In this document: one piece after another, positions 7,827 to 16,712 of the stretch
Layout: the number at the start of each line of letters is the position of its first letter
How positions within the stretch are numbered: position 1 is the first letter of the stretch
The notes under the pieces: model-generated
What the model saw: the letters and a program-made list of their open reading frames with translations, nothing else
Told to the model about the DNA's origin: nothing
The model's database searches: none
Position numbers and translations under genes: made by a program
Assembly (NCBI GenBank): GCA_963724975.1
Contig: CAVRXB010000001.1
Span: 372,001 to 436,000, forward strand
Length of the DNA stretch: 64,000 nucleotides
Reading direction: 5' to 3'
Origin: CAIWHR01 sp963724975
Lineage (GTDB): Bacteria; Pseudomonadota; Gammaproteobacteria; Burkholderiales; Casimicrobiaceae

Positions 7827-9524
7827 ATGGCAACCGCATCGACAGCGCTCGCACGCGATAGCGCACCGCAGGAAAAACGGTGGATCGTCTACGACACCGC
7901 GCCCGATCGCTACGCGCACTGGAAGCTGACGTTCGACGGGCCGGTGGCGACACTGGCGCTCGGCGTCGACGAGGATCGGGGCCTCATGCCGGGCTACAAG
8001 CTGAAGCTCAACTCGTACGATCTCGGTGTCGACATCGAGCTGGCCGACGCGCTGCAGCGCATTCGCTTCGAGCATCCCGAGGTCGGCTGCGTCGTCATGA
8101 CGAGCAGCCGCGAGCGGATCTTTTGTTCCGGCGCGAACATCTTCATGCTGGGGCTCTCGACGCACGCGTGGAAAGTCAATTTCTGCAAGTTCACCAACGA
8201 GACGCGGAACGGCATCGAGGATTCGAGCCGGCATTCGGGCCTCAAGTTCGTCGCCGCCTGCAACGGAACCACCGCGGGTGGTGGCTACGAGATGGCGCTC
8301 GCGTGCGACGAGATCCTGCTGATCGACGACCGCTCGTCGGCCGTCAGCCTGCCGGAAGTGCCGCTGCTCGGCGTTTTGCCCGGCACGGGCGGCCTCACGC
8401 GCGTGACCGACAAGCGTCGCGTCCGGCGCGACCATGCCGACATCTTCTGCACGCTGGTCGAAGGCGTGCGCGCGCCGAGGGCCAAGGAATGGCGGCTGAT
8501 CGACGACTACGCGAAGCCGCAGCAGTTCGCGGCGAAAGTGCGCGAGCGCGCGACGGCGCTCGCCGAGCAAACCGATCGACCAAAAGATGCGCAGGGTGTC
8601 GCGCTACCGCCGCTCGCGCGCACAATCGACGAAGGCGGCATCCATTACACGCACGTCGACGTGCGTTTCGATCGCAAGGCGCGCAACGCGACCCTCACCG
8701 TCGCTGCACCGTCGTCGACGCCGCCCAGTGACCTCGACGAAATCCGCTCGCAGGGCGCGGCATGGTGGCCGCTCGCGATGGCGCGTGAGCTCGATGATGC
8801 GATGCTGCTGTTGCGCACCAACGAGCCGGAGCTCGGTACGTGGGTGCTGAAGACGACCGGCGACGCGACGCATGCGCTTGCGGCGGACGCGACGCTCGAT
8901 CGCTTCAAGGCAGACTGGTTCGTCCGCGAAACGATCGGCATGCTGCGGCGAACGTTGGCGCGGTTCGACGTCACGTCGCGCACTCTATATGCGCTGATCG
9001 AGCCCGGATCCTGCTTCGCCGGAACGCTCCTCGAATTGGCCCTCGCTGCCGACCGCAGCTATATGCTCGCGCTCCCCGACGACGACGCCGCGGCACCGAC
9101 GATCGCAGTCTCCACGATGAATTTTGGGTCGTACCCGATGGTCAATGGCCAGTATCGTCTCGCCGCGCGTTTCTACGAGGAGGATGCGCAAATCGCCGCG
9201 GCAAAGAGCGCGCTAGGACGCACGCTCGCGGCGCCAGAGGCGATGGAGCTGGGGCTTGTCACGGCGGCACCCGACGATCTCGACTGGGCCGACGAAATCC
9301 GGATCGCGCTGGAAGAGCGCGCGAGCCTGTCGCCGGACGCGTTGACCGGCATGGAGGCGAACCTTCGCTTCGGCGTGACGGAAACGATGGAAACGCGCGT
9401 CTTCGGTCGCCTGTCCGCGTGGCAGAACTGGATTTTCATCCGTCCCAATGCCGTCGGCGAAAACGGCGCGCTGAAGATATTCGGGACCGGCAGCAAGGCG
9501 CGCTTCGACTGGCAGCGCGTCTGA
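7827..9524 (+). CDS. boxC: 2,3-epoxybenzoyl-CoA dihydrolase BoxC
   Basis: Ring-opening enzyme of the aerobic benzoyl-CoA pathway, 565 residues. It hydrolyses 2,3-epoxybenzoyl-CoA to 3,4-dehydroadipyl-CoA semialdehyde and formate. It belongs to the enoyl-CoA hydratase/crotonase superfamily but is much longer. The oxyanion-hole region FCSGANIFMLG and the GTTAGGGYEMALACDEI segment are visible in the N-terminal half. A clear AAGGAG ribosome site precedes the ATG. It sits between boxR and boxB, 37 bases before boxB. The frame is intact, unlike boxA downstream. Confidence 0.96.
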   Translation: MATASTALARDSAPQEKRWIVYDTAPDRYAHWKLTFDGPVATLALGVDEDRGLMPGYKLKLNSYDLGVDIELADALQRIRFEHPEVGCVVMTSSRERIFCSGANIFMLGLSTHAWKVNFCKFTNETRNGIEDSSRHSGLKFVAACNGTTAGGGYEMALACDEILLIDDRSSAVSLPEVPLLGVLPGTGGLTRVTDKRRVRRDHADIFCTLVEGVRAPRAKEWRLIDDYAKPQQFAAKVRERATALAEQTDRPKDAQGVALPPLARTIDEGGIHYTHVDVRFDRKARNATLTVAAPSSTPPSDLDEIRSQGAAWWPLAMARELDDAMLLLRTNEPELGTWVLKTTGDATHALAADATLDRFKADWFVRETIGMLRRTLARFDVTSRTLYALIEPGSCFAGTLLELALAADRSYMLALPDDDAAAPTIAVSTMNFGSYPMVNGQYRLAARFYEEDAQIAAAKSALGRTLAAPEAMELGLVTAAPDDLDWADEIRIALEERASLSPDALTGMEANLRFGVTETMETRVFGRLSAWQNWIFIRPNAVGENGALKIFGTGSKARFDWQRV

Positions 9525-9561
9525 TCAAGATTTCCCACCGCATCATTCCGAGGATGTCCCG

Positions 9562-10986
9562 ATGAGCATCGACTACAGCGAGAAAATCCCCAACAACGTG
9601 GATCTCGCGAGCAACAAGACTCTCCAGCGTGCGCTCGAGCAGTGGCAACCCGGGTACCTCGATTGGTGGGGTGAAATGGGCCCGGACGGAACCGCCAGCA
9701 CCGATGTCTACCTGCGCACGGCGATCAGCGTGGAGCCGAAGGGTTGGGCGCACTTCGACTACGTGAAGATGCAGGATTACCGATGGGGCATTTTCCTCGC
9801 GCCGGCCGAGGTCGAGCGCAAAGTGAATTTCGGCGAGCACAAGGGCGAGCCGGCGTGGCAGGAGGTGCCGGGCGAATATCGCGCGAATCTCCGAAGGCTC
9901 ATCGTTACACAGGGTGATACCGAGCCCGCGTCGGTCGAGCAGCAGCGCCATCTCGGACTCACCTGTCCGTCGCTTTACGACTTGCGCAACTTGTTTCAGG
10001 TCAACGTCGAGGAAGGCCGCCACCTGTGGGCGATGGTCTACCTGCTGCACGCCTATTTTGGCCGCGACGGCCGCGAGGAAGCCGAAGCGTTGCTCGAGCG
10101 CCGTTCCGGCGACGCGGATAATCCGCGCATCCTTGGCGCCTTCAACGAGCGCACGCCGGACTGGCTGGCATTCTTCATGTTCACGTATTTCACGGACCGC
10201 GACGGCAAGTATCAGCTTTGCTCGCTCGCCGAGTCGGGCTTCGATCCACTCGCACGAACCACGCGCTTCATGCTGACCGAGGAGGCGCACCACATGTTCG
10301 TCGGCGAGTCGGGTGTAGGACGCATCATCCAGCGCACCTGCGAGGCGATGGTCCAGCAGAAAGTGGACGATCCCGCCAAGATCCGCGCGCTGGGCTTGAT
10401 CGACCTGCCAACTATTCAGCGCTATCTCAATTTTCACTTCAGCGTGACGATGGATCTTTTCGGCGCCGACGTTTCGTCGAACGCGGCAACCTTCTATTCG
10501 ACCGGTCTCAAAGGACGCTTCGAGGAGACGAAGCTCGACGACGACCACCTGCTCGCGGGCGCAACGTATCCGGTTCTCGAGGTGCGCGATGGCCGTCTGG
10601 CGGTCGTTCAGGCACCCGCGTTGAACGCGTTGAACGAGAAGCTGCGAGACGATTACGTGAAGGACGCGGTCGCAGGCATCGAGCGGTGGAACAAGATCAT
10701 CGACAAAAGCGGCGTCGCGTTTCGCCTCCGGGCCCCGCACAAGGCATTCAACCGGAAGATTGGGCCGCTGTCCGCCGTGCGCGTCGATCCCGATGGCGAC
10801 GTGCTGTCGGAGGCGGACTGGGTGCACCGGCAGCAGGCCTGGCTGCCCTCCGAGAGCGACCGCGCATTCGTCGCCTCGCTGATGGGGCGCGTCGCCGAGC
10901 CCGGCAAGTTCGCGCATTGGATTGCGCCTCCGGCGCGCGGAATCAACAACCAGCCTGTCGAATTCGAATACGTGCGATTCAACTGA
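9562..10986 (+). CDS. boxB: Benzoyl-CoA 2,3-epoxidase, oxygenase subunit BoxB
   Basis: Diiron oxygenase of 474 residues that, with electrons from BoxA, forms 2,3-epoxybenzoyl-CoA from benzoyl-CoA and oxygen. Two carboxylate-histidine motifs typical of the ferritin-like fold are visible: NVEEGRH at about residues 148-154 and TEEAHHMFVGESG at about 239-251. The length equals that of characterised BoxB proteins. It begins 37 bases after boxC and ends 21 bases before boxA. Confidence 0.96.
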   Translation: MSIDYSEKIPNNVDLASNKTLQRALEQWQPGYLDWWGEMGPDGTASTDVYLRTAISVEPKGWAHFDYVKMQDYRWGIFLAPAEVERKVNFGEHKGEPAWQEVPGEYRANLRRLIVTQGDTEPASVEQQRHLGLTCPSLYDLRNLFQVNVEEGRHLWAMVYLLHAYFGRDGREEAEALLERRSGDADNPRILGAFNERTPDWLAFFMFTYFTDRDGKYQLCSLAESGFDPLARTTRFMLTEEAHHMFVGESGVGRIIQRTCEAMVQQKVDDPAKIRALGLIDLPTIQRYLNFHFSVTMDLFGADVSSNAATFYSTGLKGRFEETKLDDDHLLAGATYPVLEVRDGRLAVVQAPALNALNEKLRDDYVKDAVAGIERWNKIIDKSGVAFRLRAPHKAFNRKIGPLSAVRVDPDGDVLSEADWVHRQQAWLPSESDRAFVASLMGRVAEPGKFAHWIAPPARGINNQPVEFEYVRFN

Positions 10987-11007
10987 TCGATTGCCCGACA
11001 CCCTCGA

Positions 11008-12239
11008 ATGAGCGCCAACGCACAGATCGTCGAGGTGCTGCGCCAGCACCTCATCGACCCGGAGATCTGCATCCGCTGCAACACGTGCGAGGAGACCTGT
11101 CCGGTCGATGCCGTCACGCACGACGCGCGCAATTACGTCGTCGACGCTGCGAAGTGCAATTTCTGCAACGAGTGCATCTCGCCGTGTCCGACCGGCGCGA
11201 TCGACAACTGGCGGCAGGTCGACCGCGCGAATCCGTATACGATCGCCGAGCAGCTGACCTGGGACAGCCTGCCGGCACAGGCTGAAATTTCGACCGACGC
11301 CGGCGCGGAAACTACCGGACGATGTCGCGCGTATAAGGTCAGTCGCGACGGCGGGCCAGGGTGGCGACGCACCGCCGCCTTGGTCGGCCGCGCATCCCTA
11401 CGTCAATCTCTATTCGTTGGCCAAGCCGGCGGTTCGCGACGGTCACCGGCAACTTCCAGCTCACGGCCAACGATGCGTCGTGCGACATCCGGCACCTCGT
11501 GCTCGATTTCGGCGGTGCTGCGTTTCCGGTACTCGAAGGCCAGACGATCGGCGTCATCCCGCCGGGAACGGACGCGAGCGGCCGGCCGCATCACGTGCGC
11601 CTTTATTCGGTCGCGAGCCCTCGCGATGGCGAGCGGCCGCGCTACAACAACCTCTCGCTGACCGTGAAGCGCGTCACCGAAGATCATGACGGCGCGCCTG
11701 TGCGCGGCGTCGCGTCAAACTATCTGTGCGATCTCGCCAAAGGCGACCAGGTTACCGTTGTCGGGCCGTACGGCGCATCGTTCCTGATGCCGAATCATCC
11801 GGGATCAAGCCTGCTCATGGTCTGCACGGGAACCGGATCCGCGCCGATGCGCGCGATGACCGAGCGACGCCGCCGCCGCATCGGATTGCGCGAAGGCGGT
11901 GAGTTGATGCTCTTCTTCGGCGCGCGGTCGGAGGGCGAACTGCCCTACTTCGGGCCGCTGCAAAAGCTGCCGAAGGATTTCATCGACATCAATTTCGCAT
12001 TCTCCCGCGTTCCAGGAGAGCCGAAGCAATACGTGCAGGACCGCATCCGCGCGCGCGGCGCCGATGTTGCGCGGCTGATCGCCGACGCGAGCTGTCACGT
12101 CTACATCTGCGGATTGAAGGGGATGGAGCAAGGCGTCGACGAGGCCTTCCGCGATGTTTGTCGCGCCCACGGCGCCGAGTGGGATATGCTGCTGCCGGAG
12201 CTGCGCGCGTCGGGTCGCTATCACGTCGAGACCTACTGA
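11008..12239 (+). CDS. boxA: Benzoyl-CoA 2,3-epoxidase reductase BoxA, frame broken by two +1 shifts
   Basis: NADPH-dependent reductase that feeds electrons to BoxB. The N-terminus has two 4Fe-4S motifs, CIRCNTCEETCP and CNFCNECISPCP. The C-terminal half is a ferredoxin-NADP reductase module (RLYSVASPRDG, GPYGASFLMP, CTGTGSAPMRAM). As written, the frame is interrupted twice: an extra base in the aaa at 11309-11311, and another near 11433-11437 (gttcgcg where gttgcg is expected). Between them the middle frame still reads family-like GQGGDAPPPW and HPYVNLYSLAKPAV. Removing one base at each point restores one protein of about 409 residues. Sequence error is more likely than loss, since all box neighbours are intact. 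Confidence 0.9.
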
Positions 12240-12250
12240 ACGCACCGCCG

Positions 12251-12796
12251 ATGGCCCCAGACCTCTTTCCGTCAGCCGCGCCCGGATTCGATGACCCGCT
12301 GGCGATGCTCGTTGCCTGCCACCGCCGCATCGAGCGCGAGCTCGCAACGCTCGACAGGCTGCAACGCCACCTGCCGGAGCATGGTTGCGACGACGACGCT
12401 CGCGCCGCCGCTCGCGCCATCATGAAATATTTCGATGGCGCCGCGCCCAATCACCACGCCGACGAGGAAGAAAGCCTGTTTCCGCGATTGCACGCCCACG
12501 CCGGACCGCTGATCGAAGATCTCGAGCAGGATCACGATGCGCTCGCGGCGAGCTGGCGCCGGTTGCGTCCGCTGCTCGCCGGCATTTCCGCTTCCGTTCG
12601 CGCCAACCTCTCGCCGAAGCAGGTCGACGACATTTGCGAGATGTATGCATCCCATATCTTGCGCGAGGAGCGGCTCTTGATTCCGCTCGCGACGCGCCTC
12701 CTCGATGCAGAAGCGCTGCGGCAGATCGGGCAGGAGATGGCAGCGCGTCGCGGGACCCGGTTCGGCGCCGGAACGGCGGTGCGCGAAGCGCGGTGA
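12251..12796 (+). CDS. Hemerythrin-domain protein
   Basis: A 181-residue all-helical protein with a hemerythrin HHE pattern: HRRIE near residue 18, HHADEEESLFPRL near 68, DHDALAASW near 95 and HILREERLLIPLA near 132. These His/Glu positions fit a non-haem diiron, oxygen-binding site. It starts 11 bases after boxA, so it is the last gene of the box operon. A role in oxygen supply or sensing for the BoxAB oxygenase is inferred from position; no catalytic assignment can be made. The ATG at 12251 is chosen because a longer frame would overlap boxA. Confidence 0.82.
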   Translation: MAPDLFPSAAPGFDDPLAMLVACHRRIERELATLDRLQRHLPEHGCDDDARAAARAIMKYFDGAAPNHHADEEESLFPRLHAHAGPLIEDLEQDHDALAASWRRLRPLLAGISASVRANLSPKQVDDICEMYASHILREERLLIPLATRLLDAEALRQIGQEMAARRGTRFGAGTAVREAR

Positions 12797-12868
12797 CCGC
12801 GCTAGCTGGATTCTGCAATAATGGAGGCGTCACCGGCTTCCATCCGGGCCGAGCAGACGAGGTTTAGA

Positions 12869-15022
12869 GTGAAGCTCTTGCGGATCGCCGCCGCCGCAGC
12901 GCTCAGTTGGGCGCTGGTCGCGGAAGCGGCTGTGCCGCGCACGGTGGTCGTGCTGCCGCTGACCGGCGCGATCGGCCCGGCGAGTGCCGATTTCGTCCTG
13001 CGCGGCCTCGCCCGCGCCGAGCAGGAAGGGGCGGCCCTCGTCGTGCTTGAAATCGACACGCCAGGCGGCCTCGATACTTCGATGCGCGACATCATCAAGG
13101 CCATCCTCGCATCGCGTGTGCCGGTTGCCGCGTACGTCGCTCCGGGCGGCGCGCGGGCCGCGAGCGCCGGCACCTACATCCTCTACGCTAGCCACTTTGC
13201 GGCGATGGCGCCAGGCACGAACCTCGGCGCTGCGACACCGGTGGCGATCGGCATCGGCGGCACGGGCCCGGCGCCCGAAAAGAACGGCAAAGCGGAGAAG
13301 GACAGCAAAGCGGAAAAGTCCGACAAGTCGGCGCCGGCGCACGAGGGCGGGGCGATGGAGCGCAAGCAGGTGCACGATGCCGCGGCGTACATCCGCGGCC
13401 TGGCGCAGATGCGCGGCCACAACGTCGAGTGGGCCGAGCGCGCGGTGCGCGAGGCGGTGAGCCTGTCGGCCGATGAAGCGCTCGCGCAAAACGTGATCGA
13501 CGTGGTCGCCCGCGACGTGCCGGATCTTCTTGCCAAGCTCGACGGCCGCAAAGCAACGACCGCTGGCGGCGAGCAGACGCTGGCGACAAAGGGCGCAGAG
13601 GCCGTCACGTTCGCGCCTGACTGGAGGAACCGCCTGCTCGCCGTGATCGCGAACCCGAGCGTCGCGTTGATCCTGATGATGATCGGCATTTACGGCCTCT
13701 TCTTCGAGTTCTCGAACCCCGGATTCGTGCTGCCCGGCGTCGCCGGTGCGATCGCGCTCTTGCTCGGGCTCTTCGCGCTGCAGATGCTGCCGGTGAATTA
13801 CGCAGGGCTGGCGCTGATCCTGCTGGGTCTCGCGTTCATGATCGCCGAAGTGTTTCTCGCCACCTTTGGCGTGCTGGGCGTCGGCGGCATCATTGCGTTC
13901 GTCATCGGCGCAGTGCTGCTGATCGACACCGACGTGCCGGCATTCGGCATTCCGTACACGCTGATCGCAGGGCTGGCCGTAGTGACCGCCGCGTTCGTCT
14001 TCTTCGTCTCGGGTGCCGCATTGAAAGCGCGCAGGCGGCCCGTCGTGACGGGCAGCGAGGAGCTCCTCGGCAGCAGCGGACTCGTGCTCGACGATCTGAT
14101 CGGCGAAGGCTGGGCGCGCGTGCACAGCGAACAATGGCGCGTGAGATCGGATGTGCCGCTGAAGCGAGGTCAGGTCGTACGAGTGACCGGGCGCGACGGG
14201 TTGGTGCTCACCGTTGCGCCGCAGGGCGGATCCACCAAAGGAGACTGGACGATGAGCTTCGGCTTGGGATTCGGCGGCGTGATGCTCCTCGTACTTGCCG
14301 GGCTGGTCATCTCGTCGTTCCGCGTGCTGCGCGAATACGAGCGTGGAGTCGTCTTCCTCCTCGGCCGCTTCTGGAAGGTCAAGGGGCCGGGGCTGGTCCT
14401 GATCATCCCCGCAATCCAGCAGATGGTGAGGATCGATCTGCGCACGATCGTGCTGGACGTGCCGCCGCAGGACGTGATCACCCGCGACAACGTGTCGGTC
14501 AAGGTCAACGCGGTCGTCTATTTCCGCGTCGTCGATCCGGAAAAGTCGGTGATCCAGGTCGCGCAGTATCTTGTGGCGACGAGCCAGCTCGCGCAGACGA
14601 CGCTCCGCGCCGTGCTGGGCAAGCACGCGCTGGACGAGCTCCTGTCCGAGCGCGAGCGGCTGAACCTCAACATCCAGCAGGTGCTCGATACTCAGACCGA
14701 CGCATGGGGGATCAAGGTGGGGTTGGTGGAGATCAAGCAAGTCGATCTCAACGAATCGATGGTGCGCGCCATTGCGCGTCAGGCCGAAGCCGAGCGCGAG
14801 CGCCGAGCCAAGATCATCCATGCCGAGGGCGAGCAGCAGGCGGCGGAGAAGCTCCTGGAGGCGGCGCAGATGCTCGCGCGACAGCCACAGGCGATGCAGC
14901 TCCGTTATCTGCAGACGCTCGGCAACATCGCGGGCGACAAGAGTTCGACCATCATCTTTCCGGTGCCGATCGACATTCTTACCGCGGTGGGCGCGATCAA
15001 GCCGGCGGAGCCGCCGAAATAG
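12869..15022 (+). CDS. NfeD-type membrane serine protease fused in frame to a slipin (SPFH) domain
   Basis: One uninterrupted reading frame encodes two proteins that are usually neighbours. Part 1 (to about 14250) is a long NfeD: signal peptide after the GTG at 12869, ClpP-like serine protease domain (DTPGGLDTSMRD, ASAGTYILYA), several membrane helices and a C-terminal OB-like NfeD domain. Part 2 (from the ATG at 14252) is a slipin/stomatin: one membrane helix, REYERGVVFLLGRF, then the SPFH domain and a coiled coil. An AAAGGA ribosome site precedes 14252, and the codon just before is TGG where a TGA stop would separate the two. Either a real fusion or a lost stop; the slipin can probably also be made alone. 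An ATG at 12821 is an alternative start but precedes the signal peptide. Confidence 0.85.
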   Translation: MKLLRIAAAAALSWALVAEAAVPRTVVVLPLTGAIGPASADFVLRGLARAEQEGAALVVLEIDTPGGLDTSMRDIIKAILASRVPVAAYVAPGGARAASAGTYILYASHFAAMAPGTNLGAATPVAIGIGGTGPAPEKNGKAEKDSKAEKSDKSAPAHEGGAMERKQVHDAAAYIRGLAQMRGHNVEWAERAVREAVSLSADEALAQNVIDVVARDVPDLLAKLDGRKATTAGGEQTLATKGAEAVTFAPDWRNRLLAVIANPSVALILMMIGIYGLFFEFSNPGFVLPGVAGAIALLLGLFALQMLPVNYAGLALILLGLAFMIAEVFLATFGVLGVGGIIAFVIGAVLLIDTDVPAFGIPYTLIAGLAVVTAAFVFFVSGAALKARRRPVVTGSEELLGSSGLVLDDLIGEGWARVHSEQWRVRSDVPLKRGQVVRVTGRDGLVLTVAPQGGSTKGDWTMSFGLGFGGVMLLVLAGLVISSFRVLREYERGVVFLLGRFWKVKGPGLVLIIPAIQQMVRIDLRTIVLDVPPQDVITRDNVSVKVNAVVYFRVVDPEKSVIQVAQYLVATSQLAQTTLRAVLGKHALDELLSERERLNLNIQQVLDTQTDAWGIKVGLVEIKQVDLNESMVRAIARQAEAERERRAKIIHAEGEQQAAEKLLEAAQMLARQPQAMQLRYLQTLGNIAGDKSSTIIFPVPIDILTAVGAIKPAEPPK

Positions 15023-15040
15023 CATGCTCCGCGAAACTCC

Positions 15041-15126
15041 GTCGTTCCCGCGGAACGGCGGGAACCCAGCGTCTTTCGCTCGACGACACCGGGTCCCCGC
15101 TCAGTTACCAAATGTGCGGGGACGAC
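15041..15126. repeat. REP/BIME-like double hairpin
   Basis: Two adjacent imperfect hairpins lie between the slipin and thioredoxin genes. The first is gttcccgc/gcgggaac around 15044-15064 and the second gtccccgc/gcggggac around 15093-15123. The outermost 11 bases (gtcgttcccgc and gcggggacgac) also pair with one mismatch. This is the form of dispersed intergenic palindromes of the REP type. Only one copy is obvious in this window. Confidence 0.55.
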
Positions 15127-15146
15127 AACCAACCGAGGCACGGCCG

Positions 15147-16158
15147 ATGAGAACGGCCTTCGTGATCGGCTTGCTCGCGCTCACCGCGCTCGCCGGCGGC
15201 GCGCGCGCGCAGGAGGCCTCACCGTACGCGATCGATATCCCGCGCTGGTTCGCCGAGACGTTCCTCGACTTTCGCGAGGACATCGCCGATGCCGCCAAGG
15301 ATGGACGACGGCTGATGGTCTATTTCGGCCAGGATGGCTGCCCCTATTGTCGCCAGCTGATGGTGACGAATTTTTCGCAACGGAATATCGTCGACAAGAC
15401 GAGGCGCCACTTCGTCGCGATCGCGCTCAACATCTGGGGCGACCGCGAAGTCACGTGGCTCGATGGGCGCACGATGAGCGAAAAGACGCTCGCCCGCGTG
15501 CTCGACGTGCAGTTCACGCCAACGCTCCTGTTCTTCGACGAGAAGGGAAACGTCGTCGCGCGGCTCAACGGCTACTACCCGCCGCACAAGTTCGAGGCGG
15601 TGCTCGACTACGTCGCCGGCAAGAATGAAAGACGGGAAACGCTCGCGGCCTACATGGCACGCCGAACAAATCGCGCGGCGAGCGCGACGCTCGCGGCGGA
15701 GCCGTTCTTCATGAAGCCTCCCTACGTTTTGACGCGCAAGTCCGCCGGCAAACCGCTCGCCGTCGTGTTCGAGACGCCGAATTGCGACGCCTGCGACGAA
15801 ATGCACAATGAGATGTTTCGCCGCCCCGACGTCCTGGCGCCAGCTCGCTCGCTTTGACGTCGCCCGTTTCGGCCTCGGCGCGCGCGCCGATGTGACGACG
15901 CCCGGCGGGGCCAACGTCAAGGCGGACGCGTGGGCGCGCGACCTCGGCGTCACCTACACGCCGACAATCGTTTTCTTCGATGCGGGCGGACGCGAGGTCT
16001 TCCGCATCGATGCCTACATGCGGGGATTTCATTTCGTTTCGGCGTTCGACTACGTCGCGAGCGGCGCTTACCGAAGCGAGCCTTCGTTCCAGCGCTTCAT
16101 CGTCGCGCGCGCGGAGCGCCTGCGCAACGGCGGCGAGCGCGTCGATTTGTGGGAATAG
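15147..16158 (+). CDS. Exported protein with two thioredoxin-like domains, frame broken by one +1 shift
   Basis: A signal peptide follows the ATG at 15147 (cleavage near ARAQEA). The first thioredoxin-like domain carries DGCPYCRQ and QFTPTLLFFDEKG. The second carries NCDACDEMH and, after a frame change, TYTPTIVFFDAGG. This resembles SoxW/thioredoxin-fold proteins that reduce periplasmic disulfides, here in tandem. The frame changes by +1 between about 15828 and 15845 (near gtcctggcgccagctcgc); removing one base joins RRPDV to QLARFDVARF. It would be about 336 residues when repaired. The CBS gene follows after 9 bases. Confidence 0.75.
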
Positions 16159-16167
16159 GAGCCCGTC

Positions 16168-16602
16168 ATGCCTCAACGTCCGATCAAAAGCGTCATCGCC
16201 AAGCAGAAGATCCTAACTTCGCCAGTAAGCACGACGGTTCGCGACGCGGCGCGGGAGATGAAACGGCGCAACGTGAGCTCGGTTTTGGTCGTCAACGGCG
16301 GGCGCCTCGTGGGCATCTTCACGGAGCGCGATGCGGTGTCGCGCGTGCTGGCCGAAGGTCGCGACGCGAATGCCACGAAACTTGGCGACGTGATGACGCG
16401 CAATCCGAAGACGATCGATCCCGACAAGCCCGTCGGATTCGCGCTGCTGATGATGTACGAGGGTGGCTTTCGCCACGTGCCCGTGGTCAAGGACGGACAT
16501 CCGGTCGGCTTGATCTCCGCGCGCGACGCGCTCGGCCCCGAGCTTCAGGAGTTCGAATCGGAGCTCGAACGCCGGAAACGGATCGGCGAAGTACTCGGTT
16601 AG
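16168..16602 (+). CDS. CBS-domain-pair protein
   Basis: A 144-residue soluble protein made of two CBS domains: residues about 8-63 (VSSVLVVNGGRLVGIFTERD) and about 73-128 (FRHVPVVKDGHPVGLISARD). CBS pairs bind adenosyl ligands such as AMP, ATP or S-adenosylmethionine and act as sensors. There is no other domain, so its partner is unknown. It follows the thioredoxin-like gene closely and precedes the cyclase-like gene by 110 bases. Confidence 0.88.
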   Translation: MPQRPIKSVIAKQKILTSPVSTTVRDAAREMKRRNVSSVLVVNGGRLVGIFTERDAVSRVLAEGRDANATKLGDVMTRNPKTIDPDKPVGFALLMMYEGGFRHVPVVKDGHPVGLISARDALGPELQEFESELERRKRIGEVLG

Positions 16603-16712
16603 TCTTCGCCCCGATTTTGAGATCGGCTTCGAGTGTCGATACGCGTGATCGGCCCGACCGATCAAGTAAACTTATATGTTTGGCCCCGAGCGGGTATTCG
16701 CTCCGCTGGACC

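Noticed and set aside
12830..15025. Long minus-strand open frame (731 codons) opposite the NfeD-slipin gene
   Set aside because: Low-complexity Arg/His/Glu-rich translation with no family likeness; antisense shadow of the real gene.
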